Both the position numbers and the translations under genes were made by a program. Shown here piece after piece: positions 1 through 8,027 of a stretch of DNA of 15,146 nt. The notes beneath the pieces were generated by a model. The model had not been told where the DNA came from. It did not search any database and was given only the letters and a program-made list of their open reading frames with translations. This DNA is from UBA1672 sp964015995 (GTDB taxonomy: Bacteria; Pseudomonadota; Alphaproteobacteria; Micavibrionales; Micavibrionaceae). Within the stretch, counting starts at the first letter, position 1; each line of letters opens with the position of its first letter. The stretch covers positions 1 through 15,146 of the forward strand of contig CAXHFH010000056.1 of NCBI GenBank assembly GCA_964015995.1, in the 5' to 3' direction.

Positions 1-683
1 TCATCGGATAGAACCCAAATTCCGCGCTCACGGGCAAAATCAAGCACCGCGCGCAACTCATCATGTGTCGCCGTCCATCCCGTTGGATTAGATGGCGTTA
101 CCATCAAAATAACTTTAGTTTTGTCCGTTACCGCGCCAAACAATTTATCCAAATCCAACCGCCACTGATCGTCAGTATAATCAAGTGACACTTGCTTGGT
201 ATCGGCTTGTGTCAGCTCAATCGCACCAATCAGGTTTTTCCAAATCGGCGTGATCGCAATCACCTCATCGCCCTTATCGACCAAGGCCGCCAAAGACAAA
301 TGCATAGCCGTAGAGCCGGAAGATGTCACAAAAATACGACTATCAGGGATTTTTAAATCGTATATACGATCATAATAATCGGATAGAGATTGGCGCAACT
401 CAGGGCTACCCAGGACCTGCCCATAATACGTACGCCCGTCTTTCATTGCCTGAATTGTGGCATCACAGATAAAATCCGGCGTCGGCGCATCGCCTTCACC
501 CTGCCCAAGGGTGATGATATCATCCTTACCCCTGGCATAATCCATCATTTCCGCACCCGGATTTGCCGTCAAGGCATGCAATACCGGGCGGAATTTTTGC
601 TCCGGCTTATTATCATCATTGATTTCATTAATGGTCTGGTTATTTTCCAGTGGCATATCTTGTGTTCTTTCAAATGTTTTCAT
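1..683 (-). CDS. PLP-dependent aminotransferase, class I/II (N-terminal part)
   Basis: Reading the minus strand from an ATG at 681-683 gives 227 codons with no stop before the left edge, so the C-terminal portion is missing. The protein looks like a fold-type I aminotransferase of the aspartate/aromatic group, which swaps amino groups between amino acids and 2-oxo acids in the cytoplasm. Visible landmarks are a ligand-loop-like LGQGEGDAPTPDF near residue 58, YYGQVLGSPELRQSL near 87, the cofactor phosphate-binding SSGSTAMH near 121, and PSNPTGW near 199, whose Asn contacts the PLP ring system. The last residues, VLSDE, match the start of the conserved D-E-x-Y motif whose Asp pairs with the pyridine nitrogen. 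The catalytic lysine lies outside the window. The Shine-Dalgarno signal is weak. It lies downstream of the acetoacetyl-CoA synthetase gene on the same strand but 260 bp away, so it probably has its own promoter. The substrate cannot be told. Confidence 0.9.
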   Translation of the reverse strand, partial: MKTFERTQDMPLENNQTINEINDDNKPEQKFRPVLHALTANPGAEMMDYARGKDDIITLGQGEGDAPTPDFICDATIQAMKDGRTYYGQVLGSPELRQSLSDYYDRIYDLKIPDSRIFVTSSGSTAMHLSLAALVDKGDEVIAITPIWKNLIGAIELTQADTKQVSLDYTDDQWRLDLDKLFGAVTDKTKVILMVTPSNPTGWTATHDELRAVLDFARERGIWVLSD

Positions 684-790
684 AGTTAATGCTCATTTTC
701 ATATCAGGACAAGCGAAAATCAAAATTTCGTATCCTTCGTTATACTTTTTTCTTTTTTGATGGGGTGCGCAGCGTTCGCGCTATGGGCTG

Positions 791-898
791 TTATGTGCGG
801 GACACGCCCGCCGCATTTGCCGCCGCCGCAGCTGCGCTCGCCTGTACCAAAACGGTACAGCCTTGCAGATCAGCGATTTCAAATACGTTTTTATTCAT
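791..898 (-). CDS. Possible small protein, 35 aa, alanine-rich (uncertain)
   Basis: An ATG at 896-898 opens 35 codons ending in TAA at 791-793. The product begins MNKNVFEIADLQGC, continues TVLVQ, and then has an Ala-rich tail ending AAGVSRT. It has one Cys (residue 14). The Ala run uses mixed codons (gca, gct, gcg), which argues against a simple repeat. Against it: there is no recognisable ribosome binding site, the ORF is short, and it is in the same frame as the preceding gene's stop, 15 codons downstream, so it could be chance open frame after that stop. I do not recognise the sequence. The open frame may only reflect the GC-rich patch, or the patch may be a structured RNA. Confidence 0.25.
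   Translation of the reverse strand: MNKNVFEIADLQGCTVLVQASAAAAAANAAGVSRT
842..860. repeat. Perfect 7-bp inverted repeat
   Basis: CTGTACC at 842-848 and GGTACAG at 854-860 are perfect reverse complements around the 5-base loop AAAAC. No T-run follows on either strand, so it is not a standard terminator. It falls inside the possible 35-codon ORF (codons 14-19). It could be an operator half-site pair or chance. Confidence 0.4.
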
Positions 899-943
899 AA
901 CATTATCAGGAAAACACCAAGTTGCTTTTTTTGCAAGATTTTT

Positions 944-2908
944 TTACGTGTTTAACGCTTCGATGCTCTTATACAGCTTTAAACTCTCAGGGTTCGCGAG
1001 TGCTTCCACGTTTTTGATTGATCTGCCCATCACAACATCCCGCACTGCTATTTCAGTAATTTTACCGCTTTTCGTGCGCGGTATATCCGTAACGGCAATC
1101 ACTTTTGCAGGCACGTGGCGTGGAGAAGCGCCTTTTCTAATGGCTGTCTTAATTTCCTTTATCAAATTATCATCCAGCGCCCATCCTTTTTGCATGATCA
1201 CAAATAATATGACGCGCACATCACCTTCCCAGTCCTGCCCGATGACAACGGAATCTTGAATGGCTTCTATTTTTTCAATTTGCCTGTAAATCTCTGCCGT
1301 TCCGATACGTACACCACCGGGATTAAGGGTGGCATCACTGCGCCCGAGAATGATATAGCCGCCATGCTCGGTTTTTTCGACCCAGTCGCCATGCACCCAG
1401 ATATTATCAAACCGATCAAAATAAGCGGATTTATACTTATCGCCGCCTTCATCATTCCAGAAGGATACCGGCATACATGGAAATGCCTGCGTACACACCA
1501 AATCACCCGCTCCCTGAGAGACAGATTGTTCGTTATCATCAAAAACATCAATCGCCATACCAAGCCCCGCTCCTTGAATTTCTCCGCGGTACACTGGCGA
1601 TATAGGATTACCAAGCATAAAGCACGATACAATATCAGTGCCACCAGAGATTGAGGCCACGTGTAAGTCTGATTTAATATGCTTATAAATATAATCAAAA
1701 CTGGCGTGCACAAGCGGCGAGCCCGTAGAGGTTAGCGTTCGTAGTGCGGATAAATCATGCGTTTTTGACGGCGATAGACTATGCGCGTTCATGGCCTCAA
1801 TATATTTTGCCGATGTCCCGAAAAGCGTACACCCATGTTTTGATGTGTAATCCCAAAGAACATTACCATCAGGATAAAATGGCGATCCATCATACAGCAA
1901 CAAAACCGCATCACTCGCCAAACCGCTGATCAACCAGTTCCACATCATCCACCCACAGGTGGTGAAATAAAACACGTTCTCTTGCGGCTTGATATTACAT
2001 TGCAGTTGATGTTCTTTGAGGTGCTGCAAGAGCGTTCCACCATGACCATGCACAATACATTTGGGCACGCCTGTTGTTCCCGATGAGAACATGATGAATA
2101 AAGGGTGGTTAAATGTGACGCGGTTATATGAAATATCCGTCGATTGGTATGGCGCGATGAACTCTTCCGCCGTAATGCTATTTTTTATCTCTGATATCTC
2201 TGTTTGTGATCCTGCAAAGGGCACTATAATCGTTTTCTGCAATCCGCTTATTTGTGGTGTGATCTGCTTAACTTTTTCCAGAACATCAATAACCTTACCA
2301 TTATAATGATAGCCATCGACGGTCACCAATAATTTCGGCTCAATTTGGCCAAACCGATCCAAAACCCCTTGCACACCAAAGTCTGGAGATGCCGATGACC
2401 AAATTGCGCCCAATGATGTGGCCGCTAATGTGGCAATAATCGTCTCCATCATATTGGGCATATATCCAGCCACACGATCGCCTTCACCAACACCGCACGC
2501 TTTCATGGCTTGCTGCCACCTTGATACCTGCCCCAATAATTCCGCGCGCGTCATACTGGCCTCTGCGCCTGTTTCATCGCGAAAGACCATTGAAACAGAC
2601 GAAAGATTGTCCGAGTCGTATTTTTCCAGAAGATTTTCGGCATAATTCAGGCGCGAATCAGGAAAAAACTGCGCCCCAAACATTTCTCCGCCATTATCAT
2701 CGAAAATAACGCCGCCTTTATCCCCCAAAACACCGCAAAAGTCCCACACACAGTCCCAGAAAACATCTTTATTTTGACAGGACCACTCCCATAGCCCCTT
2801 GTAATCACTATACTTCCTACCTGTACGTGTTTCAACATAGCCCATGAAATCATATAATTTGGATGATTTTATCTGCTCATCGGACGGTGACCATAAAGCT
2901 TCGCTCAT
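944..2908 (-). CDS. aacS: Acetoacetyl-CoA synthetase
   Basis: A 654-residue cytoplasmic ANL-superfamily enzyme that activates acetoacetate with ATP and CoA to acetoacetyl-CoA (via an acyl-AMP), feeding ketone bodies or products of polyhydroxybutyrate breakdown into central metabolism. Length fits the family (about 650). The N-terminal ACAS-type region (MSEALWSPSDEQIKSSKLYDF) is followed by the ATP-binding loop SSGTTGVPK at 275-283, the SGGTDIVSCF segment at 421-430, the hinge/adenylate region RSDATLNPGGVRIG at 523-536, and IPRTKSGKI at 609-617 carrying the catalytic, potentially acetylated Lys616. I chose the ATG at 2906-2908. The frame extends ten codons upstream to a TTG, but that extension does not look like the family, and a purine-rich AGAAAG stands a few bases before the ATG. 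It is divergent from dsbD. No regulator or beta-ketothiolase gene is visible nearby. Confidence 0.95.
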   Translation of the reverse strand: MSEALWSPSDEQIKSSKLYDFMGYVETRTGRKYSDYKGLWEWSCQNKDVFWDCVWDFCGVLGDKGGVIFDDNGGEMFGAQFFPDSRLNYAENLLEKYDSDNLSSVSMVFRDETGAEASMTRAELLGQVSRWQQAMKACGVGEGDRVAGYMPNMMETIIATLAATSLGAIWSSASPDFGVQGVLDRFGQIEPKLLVTVDGYHYNGKVIDVLEKVKQITPQISGLQKTIIVPFAGSQTEISEIKNSITAEEFIAPYQSTDISYNRVTFNHPLFIMFSSGTTGVPKCIVHGHGGTLLQHLKEHQLQCNIKPQENVFYFTTCGWMMWNWLISGLASDAVLLLYDGSPFYPDGNVLWDYTSKHGCTLFGTSAKYIEAMNAHSLSPSKTHDLSALRTLTSTGSPLVHASFDYIYKHIKSDLHVASISGGTDIVSCFMLGNPISPVYRGEIQGAGLGMAIDVFDDNEQSVSQGAGDLVCTQAFPCMPVSFWNDEGGDKYKSAYFDRFDNIWVHGDWVEKTEHGGYIILGRSDATLNPGGVRIGTAEIYRQIEKIEAIQDSVVIGQDWEGDVRVILFVIMQKGWALDDNLIKEIKTAIRKGASPRHVPAKVIAVTDIPRTKSGKITEIAVRDVVMGRSIKNVEALANPESLKLYKSIEALNT

Positions 2909-3075
2909 TTTGTTACTTTCTTTTTTGAAAAAACACAAAAGGTTAGAAATATTTCATTTTATTCTCTGCAATGCTGTAACAAAAATCAAGAACTCCCGAA
3001 TAGCACCATATATGTTTTCAAGGCTATACTATATATGTATATGTCTTATTAAGAATAGTAAGGGACTAAGCCATA
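2909..3075. promoter_or_regulatory. Divergent AT-rich intergenic region (aacS / dsbD)
   Basis: This 167-bp spacer must hold the start signals of both divergent genes. On the plus strand there is an AT-rich stretch at 3007-3043 with a CATATATG palindrome at 3007-3014, a -10-like TATACT at 3025-3030 and a second candidate, TTTTCA (3015-3020) spaced 17 bases from TATATG (3038-3043). Neither pair is close to consensus, so the promoter position is only a guess. AAGGGA at 3060-3065 is a plausible Shine-Dalgarno for the ATG at 3076. Confidence 0.4.
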
Positions 3076-5280
3076 ATGGAATATCATTTACGAGGACTCA
3101 GCGTAAAAAACCTCAAACTTTTTGTAACTGCTTTTTTAACGATGGTGACATTGTTTGTGCTTGTAGCACAGCCCGCCAATGCCTTTGATCCACAATCGCC
3201 AGCGGAAGAACGCTATACAAGCGTCACCATCTTCCCTGAGCATAGCGCCATTAAGCCAGGTGAAGACATACGCATCGCAACGACTGTAAAGCTCGCGCCA
3301 CATTGGCATGTCTACTGGAGCAATCCCGGCGATTCAGGTCTGCCTGTTAAAATTGACTGGAAGCTTCCTGAAGGTTTTGAAATATCAGAAATAAAATGGC
3401 CGGTACCGGATAAAATATCGTACGATATCCTTGTGAATTACGGATATTACGACTCTGTCACGCTTATCCAAACACTAACCGTGCCCGACACCCTCCCCGA
3501 AGGTAAAATTGATCTGGAAGTACAGCTTGATCTTTTGGTCTGTAATGAAATTTGTATCCCGGAATCCGACACAATCATTGTTCATTTAAACAATCCAGAT
3601 AATTTGGATACTGATCACGCCGAGCTTATAAACAAGGCAGAACAAAAATTGCCCAAAACAATCAAAGGGCAATTCTTTTTCCACGAGGCAAATGATCGCC
3701 TGCACTTATCTCTGACGCCGGAGGATCGTAACGTTCTTAATGGCGCGACCAGTGATAATACCGATTTCTTCCCACATGATTGGGGCATCATCAACCACGC
3801 CGCTTTACCTGACGCCACGGTGCAAGATGGAAATGTCGTTATCAAGCATGAGCGTGGTGACCAACCTATTAAAGATTTAGAACACGTACAGGGTCTTTTC
3901 GTTATTAAAGGTGAAATCGGACAGAATGTTGGATACATCATCAGTGCTAAGCCCGCCGAAAATTCTGCCGCACCAGTGTCAGTCAATAAAGGCAACGCTC
4001 CCGCAGTTAAACAAAACAATCTTATACCAGACCTGATAGACACCAAGCCCGATAATTCTGTTACATGGCTCAGCGCCCTTTATCTGGCCTTACTTGGCGG
4101 TATGGTTCTCAACTTAATGCCCTGCGTTTTCCCTGTTTTGTCCATGAAAGTCCTCAGCCTTGTTAAAATGAAAGACAAAGAAAATACCCAGGCGCGATTA
4201 CACGGCATTACCTACACACTTGGGGTGGTTTTAAGTTTTCTAATCGTGGGCGCAACGTTAATCATATTAAAAGAAGCCGGCGCAGCGATTGGCTGGGGCT
4301 TTCAACTTCAAAATCCGATAATCGTCGCTGCCTTAGCGTATCTTTTATTCGCGGTCGGTTTGAACCTGATGGGATTTTTCGAGTTTGGCAACCGATTGGG
4401 TAATGTCGGTAATAAACTGACACAAGGGCAATCTTACGGCAGCAGCTTTTTCACTGGCGTCTTGGCCACCATCGTGGCAACACCATGCACGGCACCGTTT
4501 ATGGGCGTCGCGATGGGGTTTGCAATCACACAGCCCGCAATCGTCAGCCTGAGTGTTTTTGCGACACTCGGTTTTGGTTTGGCTCTACCTTATTTATTTT
4601 TGGCATTCGTGCCTGCCGCGCGCCACCTGTTACCCCGCCCCGGCGCATGGATGAATACATTCAAACAATTTCTCGCCTTTCCGATGTTCGCATCCGCAAT
4701 CTGGCTGATCTGGGTATTAAGTCAACAAGCAGGACCAGAAGGCGTTTTATGGGCTCTGCTCGGCTTACTTGCAATCGCCTTTAGCGTCTGGCTTTACTAT
4801 CTGGAAAATAGAGGCATTGCCCGCGCACTATCGCATTTGGCTTTGGTTATTTCGCTTTTATTGATGACATTCACATTAACCTCATTAAAAAACGTACGCA
4901 CCGATATGTCCACCAAAGACTACGTCATGGGCGTGGCTTATGATAAAGAAGGTCTTTCCGCCTTGTTACTGGGCAATGATCCCGTTTTCGTTGAAATGAC
5001 GGCCGCGTGGTGTATCACATGCAAAATCAATCACGCCGCTGCCATCAATATTGATTCAACTAAAAAACTGTTTCAGGACAAAAATGTTCAATACATGATT
5101 GGCGATTGGACCAACCAGGATTCAATGATTACCGAATATCTGGATTCGTTCGGGCGCAATGGTGTGCCTCTGTACGTCTATTACGGCAAACGTGATCCAA
5201 TGACACAAATGCGGCCCGAAGCCGAAGTATTACCGCAGGTTTTGACGTCCTCAATCGTAAAAGAAGTAATAGGAAAATAA
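3076..5280 (+). CDS. dsbD: Thiol:disulfide interchange protein, DsbD/ScsB type
   Basis: An inner-membrane protein of 734 residues that carries electrons from cytoplasmic thioredoxin to periplasmic thiol proteins. All three modules with their cysteine pairs are present. A signal peptide (hydrophobic 15-31, likely cut after QPANA36) precedes an alpha-type periplasmic domain, about 40-300, with the pair Cys156/Cys160 in CNEIC. The beta membrane domain, about 330-605 with some eight helices, has Cys350 in NLMPCVFPV and Cys471 in ATPCTAPF. The C-terminal thioredoxin-like gamma domain has WCITC (Cys646/Cys649). The long alpha region and the LVCNEICIPE motif resemble the ScsB branch more than E. coli DsbD (565 residues). 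A 50-bp gap leads to the secreted peroxiredoxin-like gene, its probable client. No cytochrome c maturation gene is visible beside it. Confidence 0.93.
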   Translation: MEYHLRGLSVKNLKLFVTAFLTMVTLFVLVAQPANAFDPQSPAEERYTSVTIFPEHSAIKPGEDIRIATTVKLAPHWHVYWSNPGDSGLPVKIDWKLPEGFEISEIKWPVPDKISYDILVNYGYYDSVTLIQTLTVPDTLPEGKIDLEVQLDLLVCNEICIPESDTIIVHLNNPDNLDTDHAELINKAEQKLPKTIKGQFFFHEANDRLHLSLTPEDRNVLNGATSDNTDFFPHDWGIINHAALPDATVQDGNVVIKHERGDQPIKDLEHVQGLFVIKGEIGQNVGYIISAKPAENSAAPVSVNKGNAPAVKQNNLIPDLIDTKPDNSVTWLSALYLALLGGMVLNLMPCVFPVLSMKVLSLVKMKDKENTQARLHGITYTLGVVLSFLIVGATLIILKEAGAAIGWGFQLQNPIIVAALAYLLFAVGLNLMGFFEFGNRLGNVGNKLTQGQSYGSSFFTGVLATIVATPCTAPFMGVAMGFAITQPAIVSLSVFATLGFGLALPYLFLAFVPAARHLLPRPGAWMNTFKQFLAFPMFASAIWLIWVLSQQAGPEGVLWALLGLLAIAFSVWLYYLENRGIARALSHLALVISLLLMTFTLTSLKNVRTDMSTKDYVMGVAYDKEGLSALLLGNDPVFVEMTAAWCITCKINHAAAINIDSTKKLFQDKNVQYMIGDWTNQDSMITEYLDSFGRNGVPLYVYYGKRDPMTQMRPEAEVLPQVLTSSIVKEVIGK

Positions 5281-5316
5281 ATTAAACTTAATTATAGTAA
5301 ACCCACGTACTCAATG

Positions 5317-5322
5317 AAGGAG
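5317..5322 (+). promoter_or_regulatory. Strong ribosome binding site of the peroxiredoxin-like gene
   Basis: AAGGAG lies 8 bases before the ATG at 5331. It is one of the best Shine-Dalgarno matches in the window and fixes the start. It suggests that the downstream protein is made at a higher level than DsbD from the same message. Confidence 0.8.
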
Positions 5323-5330
5323 ACCACCAA

Positions 5331-5954
5331 ATGTTAAAAAAATTAACGTACGCGCTACTGACTTTCGCTTTCGTGCCTTTCGCACTCGGCTGGGTTAGCG
5401 TTCCTGTACGCGCCGCTGTAGATGTTGGCAAACCTGCGCCAAACTTTACCGCGATTGATATACACGGCAATGAATTTAACCTTGAAGATCACAAAGGTAA
5501 AATCGTTGTTCTGGAATGGACCAATCACCAATGTCCGTTTGTTGTGAAACATTACACAACAGGCAATATGCAAAAAACGCAAAAAACAGCAACGGACAAC
5601 GATGTCGTGTGGGTTTCTATTGTGTCGTCTGCCCCCGGTAAACAAGGGTACGTAACACCCGAAGAAGCTATCAAGATCGAAGAAGAGGTTGGTGCGCACG
5701 CAACAACACGCATTCTTGATCCAAGCGGTGAAATCGGCAAACTATATGCGGCAAAAACAACACCGCACATGTTCGTTATTTCTGCACAAGGCAACATCGA
5801 ATATGCCGGCGCGATTGATGACAAGCCAAGCCCAAGACACGAAGCCGTAAAAGACGCAAAAAACCTTGTCTTAGCAGCATTGGACGCGCTTTCAACAGGT
5901 CGTGACGTTGAAGTTCCTTTGACAACACCTTACGGATGTTCTGTTAAGTACTAA
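5331..5954 (+). CDS. Secreted redoxin-domain (peroxiredoxin-like) protein
   Basis: A 207-residue thioredoxin-fold protein of the AhpC/TSA-redoxin group with a signal peptide (KK at 3-4, hydrophobic core about 5-24, likely cleavage after VRA28), so it should act in the periplasm. The fold begins VGKPAPNFTAIDIHG and has WTNHQCPFVVKHY with a single Cys68 at the peroxidatic/nucleophile position rather than a CxxC. TTPHMFVI (143-150) carries the cis-Pro loop. A second cysteine, Cys203, sits in the C-terminal PYGCSVKY and could act as resolving cysteine. It follows dsbD on the same strand and ends at an intrinsic terminator. From family knowledge, ScsB-type transporters reduce a periplasmic peroxiredoxin in Caulobacter, so I infer that this is the client of the upstream DsbD and removes peroxides or repairs thiols in the envelope. 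The exact substrate is not shown by the sequence. Confidence 0.88.
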   Translation: MLKKLTYALLTFAFVPFALGWVSVPVRAAVDVGKPAPNFTAIDIHGNEFNLEDHKGKIVVLEWTNHQCPFVVKHYTTGNMQKTQKTATDNDVVWVSIVSSAPGKQGYVTPEEAIKIEEEVGAHATTRILDPSGEIGKLYAAKTTPHMFVISAQGNIEYAGAIDDKPSPRHEAVKDAKNLVLAALDALSTGRDVEVPLTTPYGCSVKY

Positions 5955-5977
5955 GGCACGATATAAAGTTTATTTTC

Positions 5978-6008
5978 GCGAAGGCCATCCAATCGGGTGG
6001 CCTTTCGC
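5978..6008 (+). terminator. Intrinsic terminator after the dsbD-redoxin operon
   Basis: GGCCATCC (5983-5990), loop AATC, GGGTGGCC (5995-6002) form an 8-bp stem with one wobble pair, followed by TTTCGCTTAT. The outer bases GCGAA (5978-5982) can pair with TTCGC (6004-6008), leaving one T bulged. The T-run is short, but the position, 24 bp past the stop codon, fits a terminator. Confidence 0.7.
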
Positions 6009-6031
6009 TTATCGGTGATATGAAAAAGGAC

Positions 6032-6061
6032 TTGTCAGAATCCTTGCTTTCTGCGTATCAT
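6032..6061 (+). promoter_or_regulatory. Candidate sigma70-type promoter for the histidine kinase
   Basis: TTGTCA (6032-6037) and TATCAT (6056-6061) are each one base off consensus and separated by 18 bases. The -10 overlaps the first possible ATG (6060). If this promoter is used, transcription would start near 6068 and translation would have to begin at the in-frame ATG at 6090. Confidence 0.4.
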
Positions 6062-8024
6062 GAAGGTTCGAAACTCTTTGATTCTCCTTATGTCCATAAG
6101 CAAAAAAATAAATCACGAAGAACCCCTATCCCCGCACGTCCTGCAAAAGCATGAGGCGGCAAGATGCGTTGTGGATGAAGAAGGTTCGGTTGTTTATGCC
6201 AACGATGCTTTTTGTGAGCTAAGCGGCATTCGCGCAGACGCGCATTATCATCTACTCGATATTATTCAACTACCTGAAGAGGTATTTGACGATGAAGATC
6301 CCCTGTCCGAACTTGAAACAGGCACGCATGATGTTCATATACAAGACAATGGATTCATGACTGAATTTCATTTCGACTGGATTACAACGTCGGATAATAG
6401 ACGGTTTTTAATCGCTTCTGCACTAGAAGATGAATTTCATGAACGCACCGATGACAATCTTGATATGCTGATGGAACGTATCCAAGATTCTGCCGCGCGC
6501 ATCGAAACTTCATCACACCATACAGAACATACAGACCCCCAACATTCCGACGAATACACACCATTTGTTGATATGACACAGGATATGATGGTGATCACGG
6601 ATATTTCCGGACGTATTGTGCATGCCAATAATGCCTTTGCCGAACTTTCGGGTGAGCAATCCCGCAATGATGGAGCGTCTTCGTTTTTTGATTTATTTAA
6701 ACCTGAAGACCAATCCCATATCATCAGGTCACATCAAAGTCTTGCGCAAGGCCAACTTAATAACCAAACATTGAACTTCGAAGCGCAGATCATTACCCCG
6801 AGCGGACACGTACGCTGGATTGAATGGCAACAAAAATATGAGAATAATCAAGTTTATTCCATTGGCCGTGACATCACCGATATAAAAGAAAAACACCGCA
6901 ATTTACAACGCCGTGAAAAGCAGCTCTCTGAGGCTGAGGCCATTGGTCGTATGGGGCACTGGCAATGGCTCATCGGTGAAGAATATATTTCATGGTCGGA
7001 AGAAATTTACCGCATTTTTGGTGTAGATCAGAACCACTTCAAACCAAGCATCAACACGTTAACAAGCCTGGTGCATAAACGTGACTTAGGCCGCGTTGTA
7101 CAGGTTTTTCAACGCGCCATCATTGAAGAAAAAAATTATGACATGGAATTTCGGGTAATCCGCCCGGGCGGTGATATCCGGTTTGTGATGTGTGAAGGTC
7201 GCTGTGAAAAAAATGCGGAAGGCGAAGTGATTGCACTCTACGGGATCATGCAAGATATGACCGAACGGATGCTGTATGAAGAAGAATTACGCCGCGCCAA
7301 AGATGCATCCGAACAAGCCTACGCGGCAAAGACACGTTTTCTTGCGAATATGAGCCATGAATTACGAACGCCCTTAAACGCGATCATCGGCTTTTCAGAA
7401 ATGATAGAATCGCAAATGCTCGGCCCTATATTCAATGAAAAATATACTGAATACGCCTCAAGCATCAAAGAAAGCGGTCATCATCTTTTGGATCTGATCA
7501 GTGATATTCTGGATATGTCAAAGATTGAAGCGGGAAAACATGTTCTGGATCTGGAAACAGTTTTAATCAAAGACGTAATTGATCGATGTTTTGAAATGAT
7601 GCAAGGCCGCGCCGCCGAGCAACATGTCATAATCAGACCGTTCGAAATTAATAACAAGGATTTCAGCATCATTGGCGATCGCCGTGCCTTAATCCAAATA
7701 TTCCTTAACTTGCTCTCCAACGCGGTTAAATTCACACCTGAAAACGGCTCCGTCTGGATTGAGTGTTACGAAAGTAATGATTACCTGATCTTCAAAGTTT
7801 GCGACACGGGCGTTGGTATCCCGCCTAACAAGCTTGCCTCTGTTTTACGTCCTTTTGAACAGGCATCATCCGAATACACGCGTGAGCACGAAGGGACGGG
7901 ATTAGGTCTTGCTATTACAAAAGAACTTATCGAACTTCATGGCGGGTCTATTCAAATCGAATCAACGGTAAATATCGGCACCACGGTCAGTGTCCGCCTG
8001 CCCTTTCAGATACAAAGTAGCTGA
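6060..8024 (+). CDS. Multi-PAS sensor histidine kinase (soluble)
   Basis: A two-component sensor kinase of up to 654 residues without membrane segments, so it probably senses a cytoplasmic cue. Three PAS regions are seen: about 32-122 (VVDEEGSVVYANDAFCELSG), about 165-278 (VITDISGRIVHANNAFAELSG, closing in SIGRDITDIKE), and about 292-405 (a PAS_3-like fold closing in YGIMQDMTER). A coiled linker leads to the HisKA domain with phosphoacceptor His433 in MSHELRTPLNAIIGFSEMI, then an HATPase with N-box Asn554 (LLSNAVKFTP), DTGVG at 582-586 and EGTGLGLA at 611-618. The HisKA sequence resembles the PleC/DivJ-type kinases of Alphaproteobacteria. There is no receiver domain and no regulator gene next to it. 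The start is uncertain: neither ATG 6060 nor ATG 6090 has a clear Shine-Dalgarno. The stop lies 3 bases from the convergent SDR gene. Confidence 0.93.
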   Translation: MKVRNSLILLMSISKKINHEEPLSPHVLQKHEAARCVVDEEGSVVYANDAFCELSGIRADAHYHLLDIIQLPEEVFDDEDPLSELETGTHDVHIQDNGFMTEFHFDWITTSDNRRFLIASALEDEFHERTDDNLDMLMERIQDSAARIETSSHHTEHTDPQHSDEYTPFVDMTQDMMVITDISGRIVHANNAFAELSGEQSRNDGASSFFDLFKPEDQSHIIRSHQSLAQGQLNNQTLNFEAQIITPSGHVRWIEWQQKYENNQVYSIGRDITDIKEKHRNLQRREKQLSEAEAIGRMGHWQWLIGEEYISWSEEIYRIFGVDQNHFKPSINTLTSLVHKRDLGRVVQVFQRAIIEEKNYDMEFRVIRPGGDIRFVMCEGRCEKNAEGEVIALYGIMQDMTERMLYEEELRRAKDASEQAYAAKTRFLANMSHELRTPLNAIIGFSEMIESQMLGPIFNEKYTEYASSIKESGHHLLDLISDILDMSKIEAGKHVLDLETVLIKDVIDRCFEMMQGRAAEQHVIIRPFEINNKDFSIIGDRRALIQIFLNLLSNAVKFTPENGSVWIECYESNDYLIFKVCDTGVGIPPNKLASVLRPFEQASSEYTREHEGTGLGLAITKELIELHGGSIQIESTVNIGTTVSVRLPFQIQSS

Positions 8025-8027
8025 TAA

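Larger units (their letters stand above)
684..943. other. Intergenic region with a GC-rich patch
   Basis: This 260-bp gap separates two minus-strand genes. Roughly 760-870 is clearly richer in G and C than the AT-rich flanks on both sides. It holds several short inverted repeats (for example GCGGG/CCCGC at 798-812) and a possible 35-codon ORF. No good intrinsic terminator with a T-run follows the acetoacetyl-CoA synthetase stop on the minus strand. The AT-rich stretch 684-760 would hold the promoter of the aminotransferase, but I cannot pick a convincing -35/-10 pair. Confidence 0.5.

Noticed and set aside
842..860. Inverted repeat as a rho-independent terminator for aacS
   Set aside because: No T-run follows on the minus strand, and the stem is about 85 bp past the stop inside a possible small ORF.
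765..1259. Open frame of 164 codons on the plus strand
   Set aside because: It is mostly antisense to the well-supported acetoacetyl-CoA synthetase gene, has no ribosome binding site, and its protein resembles no family I know.
1267..1713. Open frame of 148 codons on the minus strand
   Set aside because: It overlaps aacS in another frame of the same strand, while the aacS frame carries all the family motifs.
2909..2938. Ten-codon N-terminal extension of acetoacetyl-CoA synthetase from a TTG
   Set aside because: The extension (MCFFKKESNK) does not look like the family, and the ATG at 2908 has a better upstream purine-rich site.
3615..4046. Open frame of 143 codons on the minus strand
   Set aside because: It lies wholly antisense to dsbD, within the alpha domain coding region, and is a shadow of that gene.
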